Source of the DNA: Leptospirillum sp.
GTDB lineage: Bacteria; Nitrospirota; Leptospirillia; Leptospirillales; Leptospirillaceae
Length of the DNA: 5,816 bases
Assembly (NCBI GenBank): GCA_027346125.1
Contig: DAIEST010000013.1
Coordinates: 1 to 5,816, forward strand
Direction of reading: 5' to 3'
Shown here: piece after piece, positions 1 to 5,617 of the stretch
Numbering within the stretch: the first letter of the stretch is position 1
How the letters are laid out: every line of letters starts with the position of its first letter
Notes under the pieces: model-generated
Databases searched by the model: none
Told to the model about the DNA's origin: nothing
What the model saw: only the letters and a program-made list of their open reading frames with translations
Translations under genes and position numbers: made by a program

Positions 1-2
1 TC

Positions 3-755
3 ATCCGAATTCATACCGTTCATGAGAGGATGCTCACATCCTCTATTGGCTATATCCATGTTCAGGAGTTTTCTGAAGATACGGCGCAGGAAATGAAGAA
101 AGCGATCAGTCTTCTCAGAGAAAAGGGAATGAAAGGGTTGATCATCGATCTCCGGAATAATCCCGGAGGACTTTTGAATGATGCGGTAGATGCTTCTTCC
201 ATCTTCCTGCCGGCAAACAAGATCGTTGTCTCAATGAAGGGAAGGCGCCAGTATCATGCTTTCCATTCACACAATGCGACACCTTATCTTCATTTTCCTA
301 TTGTTGTTCTTGTGAATACTGAAACGGCTTCTGCTGCCGAAATTCTTTCAGGAGCACTGCAAGACTATCATCGTGCCACCATCATGGGAACCCAGACGTT
401 TGGCAAGGGTTCCGTCCAGACGATTCTTCCGTTGTTTGATGGGTCGGCACTCAGGCTTACGACTGCCAGATATTTTACGCCTTCGGGGCGTTCAATTCAG
501 GACTATGGAATTTCCCCGGATATCATCGTAAAGCAGCTTATTCCTCCGGGAGTCAGGTCGATCAAAGTTCCTCGAGAGGTCAATCTCCGACATCACTTCC
601 TGAATCCTGATGGAGCTGAGGCGAAGGTCCTGATCCCAAAGGAGCACATCCAGTTTCATCTTCCAATGGGACATATCCCGTTGCGTAAGGACAGTCAGGT
701 TCAGTCTGCAATGAAATTGCTGAATAAGAAACTATCGCGATTGGCCTCTCTTTAA
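3..755 (+). CDS. ctpA: C-terminal processing protease, S41 family (CtpA-like), 5'-truncated by window edge
   Basis: This is the C-terminal 250 residues of a tail-specific serine protease; the frame is open back to base 3, so the ATG at 30 is internal and not the start. Seen in the sequence (numbering from base 3): the LRNNPGG motif at residues 50-56, the catalytic serine at residue 110 in NTETASAAE, and the catalytic lysine at 135 in FGKGSVQ. The 25-residue spacing equals that of Ser430/Lys455 in E. coli Prc. The LTTARYFTPSGRSIQDYGISPD stretch that closes the family's protease domain follows. Family members are about 400-450 residues, so the signal peptide or membrane anchor and the PDZ domain should lie upstream of the window. 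Known role: periplasmic cleavage of proteins near their C-termini by a Ser/Lys dyad, often in cell-wall hydrolase control or quality control. The substrate cannot be read here. A strong terminator follows 15 bases after the stop. Confidence 0.93.
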   Translation: MRIHTVHERMLTSSIGYIHVQEFSEDTAQEMKKAISLLREKGMKGLIIDLRNNPGGLLNDAVDASSIFLPANKIVVSMKGRRQYHAFHSHNATPYLHFPIVVLVNTETASAAEILSGALQDYHRATIMGTQTFGKGSVQTILPLFDGSALRLTTARYFTPSGRSIQDYGISPDIIVKQLIPPGVRSIKVPREVNLRHHFLNPDGAEAKVLIPKEHIQFHLPMGHIPLRKDSQVQSAMKLLNKKLSRLASL

Positions 756-770
756 ACCCCTCTTGATTTT

Positions 771-803
771 AAAGGGGGAATTCGCATGAATTCCCCCTTT
801 TTT
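771..803 (+). terminator. Rho-independent terminator of the S41 protease gene
   Basis: A perfect 13-bp stem pairs 771-783 with 788-800 around the 4-base loop GCAT, and a T run covers 798-803. The stem carries five G:C pairs in a block. Position and form fit an intrinsic terminator that separates the protease transcript from the groE operon. Confidence 0.92.
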
Positions 804-884
804 GCGATCCGGGCTTCTCATAACCAATGGTATATTTTGCTCAGTATCAGCGATACAAGATGTTTGATGGATATTGAGTGGCCC

Positions 885-929
885 TTGCCAAAGGCAATTT
901 TGTCTGATAGAGTATTATCACTCTATGAT
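885..929 (+). promoter_or_regulatory. Candidate groESL promoter (sigma70-like)
   Basis: Two overlapping sigma70-like readings are possible. The first is TTGCCA (885-890), a 17-base spacer and TAGAGT (908-913), which would place the transcription start at about 919-921, inside CIRCE. The second is TTGTCT (900-905), an 18-base spacer and TATGAT (924-929), whose -10 box falls in the CIRCE spacer. The second has the better -10 (5 of 6). Either way CIRCE overlaps the core promoter or the start, as expected for HrcA repression. No clear sigma32-type promoter was found. Sequence alone does not choose between the two. Confidence 0.55.
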
Positions 930-941
930 GGTGAGTGCTAA
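915..941 (+). promoter_or_regulatory. CIRCE operator (HrcA binding site)
   Basis: TTATCACTC (915-923), a 9-base spacer, then GAGTGCTAA (933-941). The consensus is TTAGCACTC-N9-GAGTGCTAA, so the right arm is perfect and the left differs by one base. It sits 46 bases before groES. HrcA is known to bind this site and repress chaperonin genes, with GroEL itself needed to keep HrcA active. In the mRNA leader it would also form a stem. Confidence 0.93.
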
Positions 942-987
942 GACGCTCCAGAGAGAAGACAACATTCAGGTGCAGGAGGTTTGAGCA

Positions 988-1251
988 ATGAAGTTTAAGC
1001 CATTGAAAGACCGCGTTTTTGTCAGCTATTCCGCGGAAGTTGAAAAAACCCAGGGGGGGCTTTACATCCCGGATGCGGCCAAGGAAAAGCCACAGCGCGG
1101 AAAAATCGAAGGCGTTGGGGAAGACGTGAAGTCTCTGAAGGTGGGAGACTCCATCTTGTTTGATAAGTATTCCGGATCAAAAATTACAATGGATGGAACG
1201 GAATATCTCATTCTTAAAGAAGAAGACGTTCTCGGCATCTTTGTAGCCTAA
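988..1251 (+). CDS. groES: Co-chaperonin GroES (Hsp10), short form
   Basis: GroES forms a heptameric lid on GroEL and closes the folding chamber in the cytosol. The 87-residue protein shows the family start MKFKPLKDRV, a mobile loop around residues 17-34 with the GroEL-contact motif GGLYIP (23-28), KEKPQRG (32-38), and the C-terminal YLILKEEDVLGI. The start ATG has a strong ribosome site, AGGAGGT at 974-980, 7 bases upstream. It is shorter than the usual 95-97 residues because the segment between GVG (42-44) and KVGD (51-54) is only 6 residues, so the roof beta-hairpin of E. coli GroES is largely missing. The mobile loop is intact, so GroEL binding should be kept. It is the first gene of a bicistronic operon with groEL (63-base gap) behind a CIRCE-controlled promoter. 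Confidence 0.97.
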   Translation: MKFKPLKDRVFVSYSAEVEKTQGGLYIPDAAKEKPQRGKIEGVGEDVKSLKVGDSILFDKYSGSKITMDGTEYLILKEEDVLGIFVA

Positions 1252-1314
1252 TTTCGTGCTTTATATGCTTTGATTGATGAAGACTGAGAAAGACGAGAAG
1301 GAGGATCTTGTACC

Positions 1315-2940
1315 ATGGCAAAGCAGATGAGTTACAGTGAGGGAGCCCGGGCTTCCATTTTAAAAGGCGTTGCTGCATTGGCTGACGCTGTAAAGGTGAC
1401 TCTCGGTCCTAAAGGCCGTAATGCTGTTATTGAAAAGAAATTCGGCGCACCGACCATTACAAAGGACGGCGTGACTGTTGCCAAGGAAATCGAGTTGAAG
1501 GATCCCTATGAGAATATGGGTGCTCAGCTGGTGAAGGAAGTTGCATCTAAAACCAGTGATATTGCTGGTGATGGAACAACCACGGCAACGGTCCTTGCCC
1601 ATGCTATCTATCGGGAAGGTGTCAAGAATGTGTCCGCTGGTGCCAATGCCATGGAACTGAAGCGTGGGATTGATATGGCTGTTACTGCGATCATCACTGA
1701 GCTGAAGAAGATGAGCAAGCCCTGTCAGGACAAGAAAGAGATTGCTCAGATTGCAACTATTTCCGCCAACAACGACCCTGAAATCGGTCGATTGATTGCT
1801 GACGCGATGGACAAGGTCGGGAAGGATGGCGTGATCACTGTCGAAGAAGCGAAGAGCATGTCGACCTCCCTTGATGTTGTTGAAGGGATGCAGTTTGATC
1901 GCGGTTATGTCTCCCCCTATTTTGTCACCGATCAGGAGCGGATGGAAGTTGTTCTCGATAATCCGTACATTCTGATTCATGAGAAAAAGATCAGCAGCAT
2001 GAAAGATCTTCTTCCCATCCTCGAGCAGACTGCCAAAATGGGTAAGCCCCTTTTGATTATTGCGGAAGAAGTTGAAGGTGAGGCGTTAGCCACACTTGTT
2101 GTCAACAAGCTTCGGGGAACCCTTCAGGTGGCAGCAGTGAAAGCACCAGGTTTCGGTGATCGTCGTAAGGCGATGCTCGAAGATATCGCCGTTCTGACAG
2201 GTGGTCAGATGATTGCCGAAGATCTCGGTCTCAAGCTTGAAAACTTGAAGCTTTCCGATCTGGGACGAGCAAAGCGTGTCAGCATCGACAAGGACAATAC
2301 AACGATCGTGGAAGGTGTTGGCGAGCATGTCAAGATTCAGGCTCGTGTCAAGCAGATCAAGGCCCAGATCGAGGAGTCCACATCCGATTATGACCGCGAG
2401 AAGCTTCAGGAGCGCTTGGCAAAGATTGTTGGTGGCGTTGCCGTCATTAACGTCGGTGCAGCAACTGAAACAGAAATGAAAGAGAAGAAGGCCCGTGTTG
2501 AGGACGCTCTTCATGCAACCAAGGCAGCTGTTGAGGAAGGAATTGTGCCTGGTGGAGGGGTTGCCCTTCTTCGGAGTGCCTCCGTTCTGGATGGTCTGGC
2601 TGCAGAAGGTGACCAGAAAATTGGCGTGAATATCATTCGTCGCGCCGTGGAAGAGCCTCTTCGTCAGATTTCGGCGAATGCCGGTCTGGAAGGATCAGTG
2701 GTTGTACAGAGAGTGAAGACCGAAAAAGGGACCATGGGATTTGATGCTGCATCGGAGACCTATGTCGACATGCTGCAGGCTGGTATCATTGACCCAACGA
2801 AAGTGACGCGTTCTGCCCTTCAGAATGCTGCTTCCGTTGCTGCTTTGATGCTGACGACAGAAGTGATGATTGCCGATATTCCCGAGAAGGAACCCAAAGC
2901 ACCTGCGATGCCTGGTGGTGGAATGGGTGATATGTATTAA
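1315..2940 (+). CDS. groEL: Chaperonin GroEL (Hsp60)
   Basis: This is the 541-residue ATP-dependent chaperonin subunit, which forms two stacked heptameric rings with GroES as lid and folds cytosolic proteins. Seen: the nucleotide-site motif LGPKGRN (30-36), ITKDGVTVA with Asp51, GDGTTTATVLA with Asp86 (E. coli Asp87), the ARVEDALHATKAAVEEG segment with Asp397 (E. coli Asp398, the ATP hydrolysis residue), and PGGGVALL just after. Equatorial, intermediate and apical regions follow in the normal order without gaps. The start has AGGAGG at 1299-1304, 10 bases before ATG. The C-terminus is PGGGMGDMY, a much reduced version of the GGM-repeat tail found in E. coli. It is co-transcribed with groES and so is expected to be under HrcA/CIRCE heat-shock control. 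A terminator follows 21 bases after the stop. Confidence 0.99.
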   Translation: MAKQMSYSEGARASILKGVAALADAVKVTLGPKGRNAVIEKKFGAPTITKDGVTVAKEIELKDPYENMGAQLVKEVASKTSDIAGDGTTTATVLAHAIYREGVKNVSAGANAMELKRGIDMAVTAIITELKKMSKPCQDKKEIAQIATISANNDPEIGRLIADAMDKVGKDGVITVEEAKSMSTSLDVVEGMQFDRGYVSPYFVTDQERMEVVLDNPYILIHEKKISSMKDLLPILEQTAKMGKPLLIIAEEVEGEALATLVVNKLRGTLQVAAVKAPGFGDRRKAMLEDIAVLTGGQMIAEDLGLKLENLKLSDLGRAKRVSIDKDNTTIVEGVGEHVKIQARVKQIKAQIEESTSDYDREKLQERLAKIVGGVAVINVGAATETEMKEKKARVEDALHATKAAVEEGIVPGGGVALLRSASVLDGLAAEGDQKIGVNIIRRAVEEPLRQISANAGLEGSVVVQRVKTEKGTMGFDAASETYVDMLQAGIIDPTKVTRSALQNAASVAALMLTTEVMIADIPEKEPKAPAMPGGGMGDMY

Positions 2941-2961
2941 TTCCCTTCAGGGGAAAATTAG

Positions 2962-2985
2962 AAGGGGCCCTCTGGGCCCCTTTTT
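2962..2985 (+). terminator. Rho-independent terminator of groESL
   Basis: The 9-bp stem AAGGGGCCC (2962-2970) / GGGCCCCTT (2974-2982) has a 3-base loop TCT, with T at 2981-2985. A small stem TTCCC/GGGAA (2941-2945/2951-2955) precedes it right after the stop codon. This is a strong intrinsic terminator; the trxA -35 box begins at 2988. Confidence 0.92.
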
Positions 2986-2987
2986 AA

Positions 2988-3017
2988 TTGACAGGATTTG
3001 CCTGTCCACTATATGAT
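2988..3017 (+). promoter_or_regulatory. trxA promoter (sigma70-type)
   Basis: A perfect -35 TTGACA (2988-2993), an 18-base spacer and TATGAT (3012-3017, 5 of 6). Transcription would start near 3024, giving a leader of roughly 75 bases before trxA. This is the best promoter match in the window and indicates that trxA is transcribed independently of groESL. Confidence 0.75.
2990..3006. promoter_or_regulatory. Perfect dyad overlapping the trxA -35 box (possible operator)
   Basis: GACAGG (2990-2995) and CCTGTC (3001-3006) form a perfect inverted repeat around ATTTG. The half-site centres are 11 bp apart, about one helix turn, as in sites for dimeric helix-turn-helix regulators. The left arm contains most of the -35 box and the right arm lies in the spacer, so a bound protein would block RNA polymerase. 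I do not recognise the regulator. No T-run follows, so it does not read as a terminator. Confidence 0.45.
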
Positions 3018-3098
3018 CCGGAATTAAATCATTCACGTGGGGTTCTTGGCTTCTGCTTGAATGAGCCAGGATCAGCAAGGTTTAGAAGGAGTCTTTAG

Positions 3099-3431
3099 AT
3101 GGCAGGAAGTGTTATCGAAGTCAATAGTCAGGAGTGGGAGAAGTCCGTATTGGGATCTGCAGGCCTTGTAATGGTGGATTTTTGGGCTCCGTGGTGCGGT
3201 CCATGTCGTACCGTGGCTCCGATTGTTGAAGAGCTTTCTGTGGAGTACAAGGGCCAAGTAAATTTCATGAAACTGAATACGGATGACAATCAGGATATTG
3301 CCGTGAAATATCAGGTGATGGGTATCCCCACTCTCATGTTTTTCAAGGATGGCAAAATCGTTGACAAGATTGTTGGTGCCCAGAGTAAGAAGAACTTTAA
3401 AGACAAGATTGATTCCCTCCTGAAGTCCTGA
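3099..3431 (+). CDS. trxA: Thioredoxin
   Basis: This is a 110-residue cytosolic thiol-disulfide oxidoreductase that reduces protein disulfides and is itself reduced by thioredoxin reductase (not in the window). Seen: the active site WCGPC with Cys33 and Cys36, the buried Asp27 in VDFWAPW, the cis-proline Pro77 in MGIPTL, and the FFKDGKIVDKIVGA segment of the last strands. Length and domain match classical thioredoxin 1 (about 105-110 residues), with no signal peptide and no extra domain. The start ATG has AGAAGGAG at 3084-3091, 7 bases upstream. It has its own promoter behind the groESL terminator and is followed by a GC-rich inverted repeat. Its leader holds a weak stem (3045-3051/3064-3070) whose role is unclear. 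Confidence 0.97.
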   Translation: MAGSVIEVNSQEWEKSVLGSAGLVMVDFWAPWCGPCRTVAPIVEELSVEYKGQVNFMKLNTDDNQDIAVKYQVMGIPTLMFFKDGKIVDKIVGAQSKKNFKDKIDSLLKS

Positions 3432-3448
3432 TCTGTTTATTGGTTATT

Positions 3449-3489
3449 CGGCCGAATCTTCCTGTTTTCCGGGGGGGATTCGGCCGTTT
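3449..3489 (+). terminator. Probable terminator after trxA, with nested palindrome
   Basis: CGGCCGAATC (3449-3458) pairs perfectly with GATTCGGCCG (3477-3486) over 10 bp with an 18-base loop, and the stem can extend inwards with C:G and G:T pairs. The tail TTTCCTTG is a poor T-run, so termination may be partial. The left arm also belongs to a self-complementary 12-base palindrome, ATTCGGCCGAAT (3446-3457). Confidence 0.6.
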
Positions 3490-3543
3490 CCTTGTCTCAT
3501 GCTGGGACACGCTGTTCCCTGACTACTTTTTCCATGGCCAAAA

Positions 3544-3550
3544 GGGGAGG
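3544..3550 (+). promoter_or_regulatory. Ribosome binding site that fixes the recN start
   Basis: GGGGAGG at 3544-3550 lies 4 bases before GTG 3555. The gap is slightly short, but this is the only good purine-rich site near the gene start, and it selects GTG 3555 over ATG 3534 and TTG 3492. Confidence 0.7.
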
Positions 3551-3554
3551 TTTC

Positions 3555-5210
3555 GTGATTCTTCATTTGAAGATCTCTGACCTGGCCACGTTCAAGGAAG
3601 TTTCTCTGGATTTGAAGGCCGGTATGACCTGTCTGACAGGGGAAACCGGTAGTGGAAAGTCGCTTTTTGTCGATGCCATTTCTTTTGTAACGGGTAGAAA
3701 ACCCCGGATCCTTTCTGTGCGCCCCGGATCTCCTGAGGGCGTCGTAGAGGCAATCTTTACCCCTGCAGACCCTATCCCGACATTTCTAAAATCCATTGTC
3801 CAGCCTGGTGATGACTGGATTCTGAGGCGTGTCCTCCTTGCAAACGGGCGAACCCGCCAGATGGTTAATGGGACGAACATCACTCAAACCCAACTGGCTG
3901 AACTGGGAGAAATCCTTCTTGACCTTGTTGGGCAAGGGGAGGGAGCCCGCTTGCAGAATCCACGCATCCATGCGGAATATCTGGATGTTTTTGGAGGTTC
4001 GCTTTCCGATGCAGACTCTTTTGAGGAAACGAGGATCTTGTTCAATGAAACCCTGACCCGTCTGGAAGCCCTAAGAAGGGATTCCCTGGAAAAAGAACAG
4101 GACCGGAGGAAAATCAGGGAGATTCTGGAAGACCAGAAATCATTGAATCCGGGTATCGCTGAATGGGAGCAGCTCCAATCAAGGCTGACGGTACATCTGC
4201 ATCTTCAGGATCTACTGCAGGCAGTTGGTTCTGTTTATGAAGGACTCTATGGTGAGGAAGGCAGTGTTCTTTCCAGACTTAGGAAGATGAGTCACGAAGT
4301 TGGGCGATTGGAGTCATTGGACGCCCGTTTGACAGAGTTTTCCGCTCCGATGATGGAATCCTATGCATTGTTGAAGGATGTCTCGGATGGCTGCAGGCAA
4401 TACCTCGATAGTCTTGAATTCGATCCGGCATCGTTTGAAGAAACAGAAAACAGGGTTGAGGAATATCAGCGTCTTTCAAGAAAGTATGGGGTTGATCCCG
4501 GTAACCTTTTCGACTTCTTCGAGCAAAAATCCGGGGAGCTGCTGGACAGCCCCGAAGAGGATATAAAAGAACTTCAGCACGAGGCTGACCAGCTCAGGGA
4601 GACTCTTCTTCGTAAACGGTCAGCCCTTTCCGAAAAAAGAAGGGAGTCTTCTTTACGGCTTGGAAAAGAAGTGACCGCAAGACTTTCCCGATTGAAACTT
4701 GAAAAAGCATCCTTTCAGGTCGATCTTCAGGCGAAGGATGCGAATGAATTCTCGCCTGGAGGAGGTGAGAGCGTCCGCTTTCTTTTTACAGCCAATATCG
4801 GTCTTCCGGCAAAACCGTTGGATCAGGTCGCTTCGGGCGGAGAGCTTTCAAGGATTCTCCTGGTATTGAAGTGGATATTGGCAGAACAGGACCAGGTCGA
4901 GACGCTTGTTTTTGATGAGGTGGACTCGGGTATTGGGGGTGAGGTCGGAGAAACGGTAGGTGATATCCTTTTTGATATTTCACGGTCTCGACAGGTTATT
5001 ACGATTACTCATCTCCATCAGGTTGCGCGAAAAGCAACGATCCATCTCGTGGTTCAAAAACAGCAGGCAGAAACTTTCACAACTTCTACCCTGGGAGAGA
5101 TTGGCGGCGAAGACCGTGTCTGGGAGATTGCGCGAATGCTGGGCGGCAGCGATCTCGCACCGTCAACTTTGACTCTTGCCAGGGAGTTGCTCCTGCATCC
5201 ATCTGAGTGA
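3555..5210 (+). CDS. recN: DNA repair protein RecN (SMC-like ATPase)
   Basis: RecN is a cytosolic SMC-family ATPase acting early in recombinational repair of double-strand breaks. Starting at GTG 3555 gives 551 residues (E. coli RecN has 553), and the N-terminus MILHLKISDLATFKEV lines up with the usual RecN start. Upstream in-frame ATG 3534 and TTG 3492 would add unconserved residues. Seen: Walker A GETGSGKS (29-36), a charged helical middle expected to form the short coiled-coil arms, the ABC signature ASGGELSR (426-433), Walker B LVFDEVDSGIGG with Asp454/Glu455, and the switch histidine in ITHLHQVA. All ATPase motifs are intact. No convincing promoter was found between the trxA terminator and the gene, so it may be reached by read-through. 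An imperfect dyad (3504-3519) lies upstream. An IS-type element begins 10 bases after the stop codon. Confidence 0.96.
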   Translation: MILHLKISDLATFKEVSLDLKAGMTCLTGETGSGKSLFVDAISFVTGRKPRILSVRPGSPEGVVEAIFTPADPIPTFLKSIVQPGDDWILRRVLLANGRTRQMVNGTNITQTQLAELGEILLDLVGQGEGARLQNPRIHAEYLDVFGGSLSDADSFEETRILFNETLTRLEALRRDSLEKEQDRRKIREILEDQKSLNPGIAEWEQLQSRLTVHLHLQDLLQAVGSVYEGLYGEEGSVLSRLRKMSHEVGRLESLDARLTEFSAPMMESYALLKDVSDGCRQYLDSLEFDPASFEETENRVEEYQRLSRKYGVDPGNLFDFFEQKSGELLDSPEEDIKELQHEADQLRETLLRKRSALSEKRRESSLRLGKEVTARLSRLKLEKASFQVDLQAKDANEFSPGGGESVRFLFTANIGLPAKPLDQVASGGELSRILLVLKWILAEQDQVETLVFDEVDSGIGGEVGETVGDILFDISRSRQVITITHLHQVARKATIHLVVQKQQAETFTTSTLGEIGGEDRVWEIARMLGGSDLAPSTLTLARELLLHPSE

Positions 5211-5216
5211 GCAAAT

Positions 5217-5220
5217 TTAC
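5217..5220 (+). other. TTAC target site / predicted TAM at the left element boundary
   Basis: TTAC (within TTTAC, 5216-5220) directly precedes the predicted left tip. ISHp608-type elements insert 3' of TTAC and do not duplicate the target. In TnpB systems the same sequence serves as the target-adjacent motif. It is short, so the support comes from its position relative to the hairpin, AAAG and the right-end TCAA. Confidence 0.55.
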
Positions 5221-5238
5221 CGAAAAAGCGTCGTAAAG

Positions 5239-5258
5239 CTCCGTCCTTCAGGTCGGGA
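5239..5258 (+). repeat. Left-end subterminal hairpin of the element
   Basis: CCGTCC (5241-5246) pairs with GGTCGG (5251-5256) around the loop TTCA, with a single internal T/T mismatch. The flanking C/T and G/A bases extend it slightly. Such an imperfect hairpin is what TnpA of the HUH Y1 class recognises. AAAG at 5235-5238 lies directly at its 5' side. Confidence 0.6.
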
Positions 5259-5296
5259 ATATAAGCCGTGTCTCGCATTGTAGTAGGATGGAAGCC

Positions 5297-5617
5297 ATGA
5301 AAACACGCCGGGCCTTCAAATTCCGTCTCGTTCCGACTCCCGAACAGGAAGATCTCCTGTCCCGCCATGCGGGGTGTGTGCGGTTCGTCTGGAACAAGGC
5401 CCTCGACCTCCAGAGGAGGAGGCTCGAAGCCGGGATCCCGCTTCTGTCCTATGGAGATCTGTCCAAGCTCCTGACCCTGTGGCGGTCGAGCGAGGAATAC
5501 GGGTTTCTGTCCAACGGCCCGGCCCAGCCCCAGCAGCAGGCCGCGAAGAATATTCTCAGGGCGGGGCACGCCCGAAGCGTCTGTTCGCCGGGACAACCCG
5601 GCGAGTTCGTCGCCTGA
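5297..5617 (+). pseudogene. tnpB: Internally deleted TnpB (IS605 OrfB) remnant, 106 codons, frame open
   Basis: Full TnpB, an RNA-guided nuclease of about 350-450 residues, is ancestral to Cas12. Residues 1-81 here match its N-terminus: RRAFKFRLVPTPEQEDLL, GCVRFVWNKALDLQ, then FLSNGPAQPQQQA. From about residue 82 the sequence jumps to AAKNILRAGHARSV, which is the extreme C-terminal NAAxNILxAGHA region. The junction is at about 5539-5545, in frame. Lost are the rest of the WED/REC part, all RuvC catalytic acidic residues (including the last Asp, which sits just before NAA) and the zinc ribbon. The product cannot be a nuclease. ATG 5297 is preferred over ATG 5288 because MKTRRAF is the family-like start and GGAAG lies just upstream. 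A TATAAG at 5260-5265 could be a -10 box, but no -35 was seen. The stop falls inside a predicted RNA hairpin. Confidence 0.85.

Noticed and set aside
30..32. ATG at 30 as start of the protease gene
   Set aside because: The frame is open upstream, and the catalytic domain's first strand begins right here, so the protein must extend beyond the window edge; no ribosome site fits.
1053..1059. Seven-G run inside groES as a phase-variation or frameshift site
   Set aside because: The run is short, the reading frame is intact and encodes the conserved GG of the mobile loop, and groES is normally essential.
1360..1980. 206-codon open frame on the minus strand inside groEL
   Set aside because: It lies wholly antisense to a highly conserved groEL; the translation shows no family features. 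It is a shadow of codon bias.
2086..2514. 142-codon minus-strand frame inside groEL
   Set aside because: Antisense shadow of groEL with no ribosome site or recognisable domain.
3492..3554. Longer recN beginning at TTG 3492 or ATG 3534
   Set aside because: The added residues are not RecN-like, TTG 3492 lies in the tail of the trxA terminator, and a ribosome site sits just before GTG 3555, where the conserved N-terminus begins.
5054..5596. 180-codon minus-strand frame spanning the recN end and the tnpB remnant
   Set aside because: It crosses the insertion boundary of a mobile element and is antisense to two recognisable coding regions, so it cannot be an old gene; the length follows from high G+C.
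5297..5617. Nuclease-dead TnpB-like regulator (TldR type)
   Set aside because: Those keep the full-length fold with only catalytic residues changed; here most of the protein is absent, so RNA-guided DNA binding by the product is unlikely.
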